Below are positions 1 through 4,892 of a stretch of 7,523 nt of DNA, in pieces. Each line of letters starts with the position of its first letter. Within the stretch, counting starts at the first letter, position 1. The position numbers were made by a program, and so were the translations under genes. A model generated the notes under the pieces. That model did no database searches and was not told the origin of the DNA. It worked only from the letters and a program-made list of their open reading frames with translations. The DNA is from Candidatus Zixiibacteriota bacterium (lineage in GTDB: Bacteria > Zixibacteria > MSB-5A5 > GN15 > FEB-12), in assembly GCA_030619345.1 (NCBI GenBank), contig JAUXBO010000114.1, forward strand, positions 1-7,523, read 5' to 3'.

Positions 1-149
1 AACTCTGTGGTGGCCCCGAGGTCCGCAGCCATTTTTACTTTTTCGTCCAGCAGTTTGGCCATGAAGATAATCCACCAGACCGCCTGTGCAATTAGAACAA
101 CGACAATCGAAATGAACAGGACTAGCGCTGCCCGCGGACTGGGGTTCAT
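1..149 (-). CDS. N-terminal fragment of a membrane-anchored protein, possibly a sensor histidine kinase (runs off the left edge)
   Basis: The reading frame opens with ATG at 149-147 and stays open for 49 codons to the window edge. The visible protein has a short polar start (MNPSPRAA), one long hydrophobic segment at about residues 8-30 ending in WWIIFM, then a charged stretch (KLLDEKVKMAADLG) typical of the cytoplasmic or coiled linker after a signal anchor. An AGGAG Shine-Dalgarno lies a few bases before the ATG, and a sigma-70-like promoter sits about 40 bases upstream, so this is a real start. It follows copA by about 100 bp on the same strand but appears to have its own promoter. A single N-terminal anchor followed by an amphipathic linker is common in histidine kinases, but no HisKA or ATPase domain is in view, so that identity is a guess. 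It lacks the acidic tail motif of CcoS, the small protein that often follows a copper ATPase in cytochrome cbb3 clusters. Confidence 0.7.
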   Translation of the reverse strand, partial: MNPSPRAALVLFISIVVVLIAQAVWWIIFMAKLLDEKVKMAADLGATTE

Positions 150-185
150 AGACTCCTCGTATGAATCGCGATGATCATGAATTGG

Positions 186-214
186 AATCTACAAAAAAGA
201 GACGGGATTGGCAA
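186..214 (-). promoter_or_regulatory. Candidate sigma-70-like promoter for the gene at 149
   Basis: On the minus strand, TTGCCA (209-214, 5/6 to the -35 consensus) is followed after exactly 17 bp by TAGATT (186-191, 4/6 to the -10). Transcription would start near 179, giving a leader of about 30 nt with an AGGAG site. It lies in the gap after the copA stop, which suggests the downstream gene is not solely dependent on copA transcription. Confidence 0.45.
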
Positions 215-252
215 AGAGAGAGATTTGTAATTCGTCAGGTCGAGGGGCTTGA

Positions 253-2463
253 TCAGCCTGTTTTTATGCGGTTGAGTCTCAGCGAATTGCTGACTACAAA
301 AAATGAAGAAAAAGCCATTGCTGCGGCTGCAACTATCGGCGACAACGACCAGCCAAACATGGGGTAGAAAAGCCCGGCGGCCAGTGGTATGGCAGCTATA
401 TTATAAAAGAAGGCCCAAAACAGATTCTGCCTGATTATCTTCAAGGTCAGCGCCGAAAGCTCAAACATCTTGATGACGCTGTTCAGGTCGGGCCGCACGA
501 GGACGACACCTGCCGCTTCCCTGGCTACGTTGGCTCCGCTTCCAATGGCAACACCAACATTGGCCATAGCCAGGGCCGGTGCATCGTTGATTCCATCGCC
601 GACCATCGCCACTTTGAATCCTGACTTACGATAAGACTCGACTATGAATTTCTTTTGTTCCGGCTTGATTTCGGCCTCAAACGAATCGACTCCAACAAGT
701 GAGGCGATTCCTTCAGCCGTCATCCGATTGTCGCCGGAGATCATCAGGACTTTCTTGTCCGCCTTCTTAAGTTGAGTAACTACTTCCGAAGCTTCGCTTC
801 TTAGAACATCGGCCAAGGAAACAGAACCAACAATGAGTCCGTCAAGGGCGGCGAAAACTACTGTTCTGCCTTTTGACATTTCCTGGGTGCCATCCTCCAG
901 AGCCGAGCCCAGATCGACTTCGTTTTCTTCCATCAGTGCCCGACTGCCGATCAGAACCTGATTCCCGTCGCAGTCGGCTTTGATTCCAAAACCCGGTAAT
1001 GCCTCAACTTCTCGCACTGTTCGACTTTCGATCTGCTGTGCATCCATGTAACGAGTGATGGCGTGGGCGACCGGATGTTCCGACCGACGTTCGGTAGATC
1101 CAATGATTCTGATCAAGTTTCTCTCTGAGAGCTTACCGTATGTCTGAATCCCGACTACATCCAGCCGACCGTGTGTCAGTGTGCCGGTTTTGTCAAAAAC
1201 CACGGTGTCAATATCATTGAGGTCTTCAAGGACATCGCCGCCGCGAATAATGATCCCTTCGCGAGCTGCCCGTCCGGTTCCGGCCAGAACGGCTGTTGGT
1301 GTTGCCAGACCGAGCGCACAGGGGCAGGCAATAATCAAAACAGAGACTACCGATTTGATCAACATAGGACTGTCGGGGGCCAGCCAGAACCAGATTGCAA
1401 AAGTTGTGACCGCAATAGCCAGTACTATTGGTACAAAAACTCCAGCCACCTTGTCGGCCAGTCGTTGAATCGGCGCTTTCCGACTTTGTGCTTCGCTCAC
1501 CATCCGAATAACCGAATTGAGAAAGCTCGCTTCGCCGGTTCTGGTGACTTTCATCTTAAACGCAAAATAGCCATTTAGCGAGCCGCCGATAACTTCGGAA
1601 CCCACCCTTTTTTCCTGCGGAAAAGATTCGCCGGTCAACAGCGATTCATCGATCACCGGGTTTCCTTCGGTTACTTCACCGTCGGTCGGGACCTTTTCGC
1701 CCGGTCGGACTATTAGCTGCATGCCGGGCTTGGCAATAGCGGCATCGATCTCAATCTCAACGCCGTTGATAACGGCCAATATTTTCTCCGGACGTAGATT
1801 ACTAAGGGCACGGATTGCTTCACCGGCATTCATTTTAGAGCGTGATTCCAGGAAACGACCGATGAGAATCAGGGCTATAATCATACCTACCGATTCGAAA
1901 TAGAGTTGGCTCGTAGATTCTGATCGCAGTGAACTAATATATGAATAGAGGCTCCAGCCATAAGCGGTGAGTGTCCCGATAGCTATCAGGCTGTTCATAT
2001 TGGCCGCAAAGCGTAACAACTGTTTGAATGCATCGAAAAGAATAATTGGTCCTGCGATAATTAGTGCAACCGTGGCCAGGACCAGTTGAATCGCTCCGCT
2101 CAGTGCATAAGACATCGGCAGCCCGGAAGTGAACATCGGCAGCATTGACACGACCATAAGGGGAAAAGCCACTGCCACGGCCACTCTCATATTTCGACGG
2201 GCGCTCTGAACCTCTTTTTGGTTGAGTTCGCTGATATCGGCATCCCCCGGTTGGGCGCCGAAGCCGAGTGCTGAGATTCGCTCGATAATCCGGTCCTGAT
2301 CAACAAGAGCGGTGTCGAAATTGACGACGGCTGAATTCAGGGTCAGGTTGACCCGGCATTTATCTACACCATCGACTTTTGCCAGACCCTTTTCTATGGT
2401 CGCCACACAGGAGGCACAGTGGATACCATCGATTCTCAACGATAGTTGTTCGGTTTTACTCAT
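253..2463 (-). CDS. copA: Copper-exporting P1B-1-type ATPase (CopA family)
   Basis: This inner-membrane ATPase pumps Cu(I) out of the cytoplasm, for detoxification or to load periplasmic cuproenzymes. The 736-residue protein has one N-terminal heavy-metal-associated domain with GIHCASC (Cys16, Cys19), the actuator loop TGES (277-280), the transmembrane metal site CPC (380-382), the phosphorylation motif DKTGT (Asp424), the nucleotide-binding SEHP (His463-Pro464) and the hinge GDGINDAP (622-629). Cu(I) specificity is supported by YN in TM7 (687-688) and MxxSS in TM8 (Met716, Ser719-720), the P1B-1 signature residues. Length and order are those of a full CopA, with no frameshift. The start is fixed: an in-frame TAA sits four codons upstream and the HMA domain begins within ten residues of this ATG. 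No Shine-Dalgarno precedes the ATG. No chaperone or CopY/CueR/CsoR gene is adjacent, so a role in oxidase assembly versus copper resistance cannot be decided. Confidence 0.97.
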   Translation of the reverse strand: MSKTEQLSLRIDGIHCASCVATIEKGLAKVDGVDKCRVNLTLNSAVVNFDTALVDQDRIIERISALGFGAQPGDADISELNQKEVQSARRNMRVAVAVAFPLMVVSMLPMFTSGLPMSYALSGAIQLVLATVALIIAGPIILFDAFKQLLRFAANMNSLIAIGTLTAYGWSLYSYISSLRSESTSQLYFESVGMIIALILIGRFLESRSKMNAGEAIRALSNLRPEKILAVINGVEIEIDAAIAKPGMQLIVRPGEKVPTDGEVTEGNPVIDESLLTGESFPQEKRVGSEVIGGSLNGYFAFKMKVTRTGEASFLNSVIRMVSEAQSRKAPIQRLADKVAGVFVPIVLAIAVTTFAIWFWLAPDSPMLIKSVVSVLIIACPCALGLATPTAVLAGTGRAAREGIIIRGGDVLEDLNDIDTVVFDKTGTLTHGRLDVVGIQTYGKLSERNLIRIIGSTERRSEHPVAHAITRYMDAQQIESRTVREVEALPGFGIKADCDGNQVLIGSRALMEENEVDLGSALEDGTQEMSKGRTVVFAALDGLIVGSVSLADVLRSEASEVVTQLKKADKKVLMISGDNRMTAEGIASLVGVDSFEAEIKPEQKKFIVESYRKSGFKVAMVGDGINDAPALAMANVGVAIGSGANVAREAAGVVLVRPDLNSVIKMFELSALTLKIIRQNLFWAFFYNIAAIPLAAGLFYPMFGWSLSPIVAAAAMAFSSFFVVSNSLRLNRIKTG

Positions 2464-2471
2464 GACAGGAT

Positions 2472-2503
2472 ATTATAACAAAAAAAATTGGAAAAGATCT
2501 CAA
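2472..2503 (-). promoter_or_regulatory. Candidate copA promoter with perfect TATAAT, possibly giving a leaderless mRNA
   Basis: On the minus strand a perfect TATAAT occupies 2472-2477, only eight bases before the copA ATG (2463). Transcription from it would begin at about 2463-2466, at or within three bases of the initiation codon. The best -35-like match is TTGAGA (2498-2503, 5/6), but the 20-bp spacing is long, so the -10 may work with an activator or with help from the bent A-tract DNA. No ribosome-binding site is present before the ATG, consistent with leaderless translation. Confidence 0.45.
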
Positions 2504-2508
2504 AAAAA
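2480..2508 (-). other. Helically phased A-tracts (predicted intrinsically curved DNA)
   Basis: Three A-tracts, A8 (2480-2487), A4 (2492-2495) and A7 (2502-2508), are centred at about 2483.5, 2493.5 and 2505. The intervals of 10 and 11.5 bp are close to one helical turn. In-phase A-tracts bend DNA, and here they lie behind and within the copA promoter spacer, in the 79-bp gap after the M23 gene. On the transcribed strand they appear as T-runs, but no stable stem precedes them, so I do not call a terminator. Confidence 0.5.
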
Positions 2509-2542
2509 TTATCGGACGCCAAGCAAGGTGAGAAGCAAGGGG

Positions 2543-3445
2543 CTATTTCTCGTTTAGGATATACTTACGGGGATCGTAATACTTGCCGTTACGAATAACT
2601 TCGTAATGAAGATGAGGACCCGTAGAGTAACCGGTAGAGCCCATGAGTGCGACTACATCGCCGCGTTTGACTTTCTGGCCCCGCTTGACCTTAATTTCGC
2701 TCAGATGGCCATATCTGGTTACGAAACCATAGCCGTGCTGTATAACTATCAATTTGCCGAGTCCGGTGGTTCGCCCGATCTTGCTTATTTTTCCATCGGC
2801 TGTTGCAATGATCGGGGTCCCGGTTCGGTTGGCCAGATCAAGTCCCCGGTGCATCTGTAGGTAGCCGGTGAAAGGATCATGTTTCATGCCGAAACCTCTG
2901 GAGAGCCATCCTTTGGCAGGCCAGATCGAAGGCGTGTGGCGCAGGCGGTCTTCGATTTTGAGAAGAGCTTCTTCGACTTCACCAAATTTCTCCAGTTCAA
3001 ACTGGGAAAGAGTCAACAATCCGTCGACTTCCAATTCGGTTAGATAGGCCGACTTTCGCCCCGGTGTCATTACGGCCAGCATCGGCGGTTCCGGACCGCC
3101 AATTCCCAACTGCCGTTCCTCTTCGTTAATCTCAGGAAGTTCGAATATCGCTCTAATAGATGCTTCTTTTTTGACCAGTGTACTGTAGCGATTTTCTACT
3201 TCGGCCAAATTCCAGCGCATCTTTTCAAACTTATTCTGCAAAGCTACGTTCTCCTGACGGAGTTGCTCCAACTGGTTTTCTGTTACTCTGTCGGTGAAGA
3301 ACTGGGCCGAAAGGAAAAAACTGGCCAATAGCAGGGTAAGAACCGCTGCCACGGACAGATATATTGCGACCAACGGGATGTTGATTTGGCGGGAGATTCC
3401 CGAAGACCCGGGAATCATCATGAATGTGAATTTCTTTTTCAGCAT
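2543..3445 (-). CDS. Membrane-anchored M23 (LytM/lysostaphin-type) zinc metallopeptidase
   Basis: This is a probable periplasmic peptidoglycan DD- or LD-endopeptidase that cuts peptide cross-links during growth or division. The 300-residue protein has a short cytoplasmic start, one transmembrane anchor at about 22-48, a predicted coiled coil at about 55-95 (QLEQLRQENVALQNKFEK), a linker, then a C-terminal LytM domain at about 180-296. The catalytic set is complete: His199 and Asp203 (MHRGLD) and His280 (second His of HLH) as zinc ligands, with His247 (YGH) and His278 as catalytic histidines. It should therefore be active, unlike EnvC/NlpD-type activators. The TM plus coiled coil plus M23 layout resembles the peptidases found next to bactofilin genes, but no bactofilin is in view. 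The ATG at 3445 is chosen because it keeps a KKKF start before the anchor. A weak AAGAG abuts it. Met9/Met10 are later possible starts. Confidence 0.93.
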   Translation of the reverse strand: MLKKKFTFMMIPGSSGISRQINIPLVAIYLSVAAVLTLLLASFFLSAQFFTDRVTENQLEQLRQENVALQNKFEKMRWNLAEVENRYSTLVKKEASIRAIFELPEINEEERQLGIGGPEPPMLAVMTPGRKSAYLTELEVDGLLTLSQFELEKFGEVEEALLKIEDRLRHTPSIWPAKGWLSRGFGMKHDPFTGYLQMHRGLDLANRTGTPIIATADGKISKIGRTTGLGKLIVIQHGYGFVTRYGHLSEIKVKRGQKVKRGDVVALMGSTGYSTGPHLHYEVIRNGKYYDPRKYILNEK

Positions 3446-3470
3446 CTCTTATTGTCAACCAGACTACGCT

Positions 3471-3499
3471 ATAATCCTAATCCGAAATGGAAGAGTCAA
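3471..3499 (-). promoter_or_regulatory. Candidate sigma-70-like promoter for the M23 peptidase gene
   Basis: On the minus strand, TTGACT (3494-3499, 5/6) is followed after 17 bp by GATTAT (3471-3476, 4/6). The start of transcription would be near 3464, about 18 bases before the ATG at 3445. The spacer contains one isolated CGGAT half-site like those in the upstream array. Confidence 0.45.
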
Positions 3500-3542
3500 G
3501 TTTTTATACCAAACAAGCGCTGAAAGTAAGGTGTCTCATCCG

Positions 3543-3564
3543 ATCTGTCAAGGGGCTGACAGAT
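3543..3564 (-). other. Perfect 8-bp inverted repeat (stem-loop) at the 3' end of the small RHH-like gene
   Basis: ATCTGTCA (3543-3550) and TGACAGAT (3557-3564) are perfectly complementary around a 6-nt loop. The stem begins at the last base of the small gene's TAA stop. On the minus-strand transcript no U-run follows, so it is not a standard intrinsic terminator. On the plus strand a T-rich stretch follows, but no plus-strand gene ends here. It may be a 3'-end stabilising hairpin, a weak terminator or a dimeric protein site. Confidence 0.45.
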
Positions 3565-3710
3565 TATTTTATCAGAACATATTCCTGTTTGAGCACCTTG
3601 TTAACAATTTTGGCCAGTTTTTCCGACTCCAGATTCTGTAAACTGTACAGATGCCAGTATCTTTTGTATGGCAACGGTACATATATTCTCTTTTTCTTGG
3701 ATTCAGCCAT
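3564..3710 (-). CDS. Small (48-aa) basic protein with ribbon-helix-helix-like pattern
   Basis: I do not recognise this by name. The start at 3710 is chosen over an upstream in-frame ATG (3749) because AAAGG lies 7 bases before it and a near-consensus promoter would start transcription at about 3734, downstream of the longer start. The 48-residue protein opens with a charged tail (MAESKKK), then RIYVPLP, which fits a beta strand, then two segments that fit helices (YKRYWHLYSLQNLE and EKLAKIVNKVLKQEY). This strand-helix-helix order, with the basic strand ending in LP, is the pattern of RHH/CopG-Arc DNA-binding dimers. If correct, it could be a transcription regulator or orphan antitoxin-like repressor. 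No toxin gene is adjacent. An alternating half-site array lies 88-126 bp upstream and could be its operator. The fold is inferred from pattern only. Confidence 0.6.
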   Translation of the reverse strand: MAESKKKRIYVPLPYKRYWHLYSLQNLESEKLAKIVNKVLKQEYVLIK

Positions 3711-3740
3711 CGGACAACCTTTCGTCGTTTCTGCCGACCG

Positions 3741-3769
3741 ATTATCCACATGACTAAATCAATTATCAA
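3741..3769 (-). promoter_or_regulatory. Strong sigma-70-like promoter for the small RHH-like gene
   Basis: On the minus strand, TTGATA (3764-3769, 5/6) and GATAAT (3741-3746, 5/6) are separated by exactly 17 bp, the best-matched promoter in the window. The expected start near 3734 gives a leader of about 24 nt that includes the AAAGG ribosome site. The -10 overlaps a perfect DnaA-box sequence, and the -35 lies inside an 18-bp repeat shared with the SDR gene. Confidence 0.6.
3742..3750 (+). promoter_or_regulatory. Perfect consensus DnaA-box sequence overlapping a promoter -10
   Basis: TTATCCACA at 3742-3750 matches the high-affinity DnaA 9-mer exactly. It covers five of the six -10 bases of the minus-strand promoter for the small gene. 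I found no second good box nearby, and the genes around it are not those usually found at an origin, so this is at most a DnaA-responsive promoter and could be a chance match. Confidence 0.35.
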
Positions 3770-3780
3770 TATCGGTTCAA
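3763..3780 (+). repeat. 18-bp direct repeat, copy 1 (intergenic)
   Basis: This stretch, beginning TTATCAATATCG, recurs without mismatch at 4515-4532 inside the SDR gene. Here it is non-coding and contains the -35 of the small gene's promoter. The identity stops sharply at both ends. Confidence 0.8.
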
Positions 3781-3797
3781 CAGAGTTTTCCATTAAG

Positions 3798-3836
3798 CGG
3801 ATTGTATCCGTTAGCGGATACTATCCGATTGCGGGT
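3798..3836. promoter_or_regulatory. Array of alternating CGGAT/ATCCG half-sites, candidate operator
   Basis: Two tandem palindromes, CGGAT-N3-ATCCG at 3798-3810 and again at 3815-3827, are centred 17 bp apart. A fifth, one-mismatch half-site CGGGT (3832-3836) continues the alternation. The linkers are TGT, TTAG, ACT and ATTG, so orientation flips every 8-9 bp. Such regular inverted half-sites suggest cooperative binding by a dimeric regulator. The array lies about 29 bp upstream of the -35 of the small RHH-like gene, an activator-like position for that gene, and it is also upstream of the plus-strand SDR gene. Confidence 0.5.
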
Positions 3837-4035
3837 AATTTCCAAAAGAGACAAAAGCGAATCGTGTGCCGAAGTTAGCTGTCTCGGCAAGACTTTGGTG
3901 GGCAAGTTAAGATGTTGTTAGCCAGTGAATTACGTTGGGATAAGCCGGGTGAATTGGCGCTTTGAATTGAGATGAGGCGGCCGAGTATGGGAACTGGCCC
4001 ATATTGTTTAGGCGAATTATCAACTGTTGCAGCGC
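3837..4035. other. Non-coding stretch before the SDR gene, with one small inverted repeat
   Basis: I see no convincing gene on either strand here. The clearest structure is a perfect 6-bp inverted repeat, TATGGG (3986-3991) and CCCATA (3998-4003), around a 6-nt loop and followed by TTGTTT on the plus strand. It could be a weak terminator or an operator. A looser GCCGA/TCGGC pair lies near 3868-3890. Confidence 0.4.
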
Positions 4036-4064
4036 TTGAAAAGGTTGGTCTAAAAGCGTATTCT
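4036..4064 (+). promoter_or_regulatory. Candidate sigma-70-like promoter for the SDR gene
   Basis: TTGAAA (4036-4041, 5/6) and TATTCT (4059-4064, 4/6) are separated by 17 bp. Transcription would start near 4071, giving a 41-nt leader that contains GAGG (4101-4104) seven bases before the ATG at 4112. Confidence 0.5.
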
Positions 4065-4111
4065 TGTGATTGGAAGAGATAAAAATGAAATCAGATTCTT
4101 GAGGATTTAAG

Positions 4112-4876
4112 ATGACTGACTTGCGAAATAAGATAGTTCTGGTGACGGGAGCATCGTCTGGAATAGGGGAGAGTTGTGCACGCCGATTTGCGAAAGTCGG
4201 AGCCCGTCTGATATTGGCTGCCCGGAGACTGGATCGGTTGAAGAAAATAGCTGAAAAGTTGGGTGCCGATTGTCACCTTTTGAACTTGGACGTCCAAAAT
4301 CGTGAAGAGGTTGAAGAGTCGATTTCGGCGCTGCCAGCAGATTGGTCGGCAATAGATATTCTGGTCAACAACGCCGGATTGTCACGTAACCTGGCCAAGT
4401 TACATGAAGGGAATATCGATGGGTGGGAAGACATGATCAATACCAATATAAAAGGATTGCTCTACGTCTCCAGAGCGGTGATTCCAGGCATGGTCAAGCG
4501 GGGGAGTGGGCATGTTATCAATATCGGTTCAATTGCCGGACGAGAGGTGTACCCGAACGGCAATGTCTATTGCGCTACCAAACACGCCGTTGATGCCTTG
4601 ACCAAAGGAATGCGCATCGACCTGGTGGAAAGTCCGGTTAGGGTAACAACTGTAGATCCGGGATTAGTCGAAACCGAGTTCTCACAGGTACGCTTTTATG
4701 GAGACAAAGAGCGGGCGTCTACGGTCTACCAAGGTTTCAAGCCGTTGACCGGTGCTGATGTTGCCGAATCGGTTGTCTGGGCGGCTTCACAGCCTCAGCA
4801 TGTAACCATTGCCGAGATTCTGATCCTGCCCACAGCTCAAGCGTCAGCTACTTCGGTGAACAAATCGATCGGTTGA
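4112..4876 (+). CDS. ydfG: Short-chain dehydrogenase/reductase, YdfG-like NADP-dependent 3-hydroxy acid dehydrogenase
   Basis: This is a cytoplasmic oxidoreductase. YdfG relatives interconvert 3-hydroxy acids (L-allo-threonine, serine, 3-hydroxypropionate) and their 3-oxo forms, including reduction of malonic semialdehyde, with NADP(H). The 254-residue protein has the classical SDR layout: TGASSGIG (12-19) for the cofactor, AARR (36-39) whose arginines favour NADP(H), NNAG (86-89), Asn112, then Ser140, Tyr153 and Lys157 as the catalytic set, and PG (183-184). The C-terminal half, with RFYGDKERA, PLTGADVAE and a closing PTAQAS segment, matches the YdfG subgroup better than FabG. GAGG sits seven bases before the ATG and a promoter lies at 4036-4064. 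It converges on the KamA-like gene with a 16-bp gap and no visible terminator between. The class is near certain; the exact substrate is inferred. Confidence 0.92.
   Translation: MTDLRNKIVLVTGASSGIGESCARRFAKVGARLILAARRLDRLKKIAEKLGADCHLLNLDVQNREEVEESISALPADWSAIDILVNNAGLSRNLAKLHEGNIDGWEDMINTNIKGLLYVSRAVIPGMVKRGSGHVINIGSIAGREVYPNGNVYCATKHAVDALTKGMRIDLVESPVRVTTVDPGLVETEFSQVRFYGDKERASTVYQGFKPLTGADVAESVVWAASQPQHVTIAEILILPTAQASATSVNKSIG
4515..4532 (+). repeat. 18-bp direct repeat, copy 2 (inside the SDR gene)
   Basis: This is identical to 3763-3780. Here it encodes the INIGS part of the SDR catalytic-serine motif, so the sequence is explained by coding need in this copy but not in the intergenic copy. 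Confidence 0.8.
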
Positions 4877-4892
4877 GCTGCGCCGACTCTGA

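Noticed and set aside
1..149. CcoS, the small protein that often follows the copper ATPase in cbb3 oxidase clusters
   Set aside because: The hydrophobic segment is followed by a basic amphipathic stretch rather than the acidic GxxDDLExPA-type tail of CcoS, and the frame is still open at the window edge.
161..367. Plus-strand open frame of 68 codons overlapping the 3' end of copA
   Set aside because: No ribosome site, composition follows the antisense of copA, and the copA frame with its conserved C-terminus is clearly real.
1171..1578. Long plus-strand open frame (135 codons) inside copA
   Set aside because: It is antisense to the CPC and phosphorylation region of copA, low-complexity in feel and without a domain pattern.
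2480..2515. T-runs after the M23 gene as an intrinsic terminator
   Set aside because: No stable GC-rich stem precedes either T-run in the minus-strand transcript; phased A-tracts explain the pattern better.
3742..3836. Replication origin based on a DnaA box and repeats
   Set aside because: Only one good box is present, no AT-rich unwinding region with box cluster is seen, and no dnaA, dnaN, parAB or similar gene is nearby.
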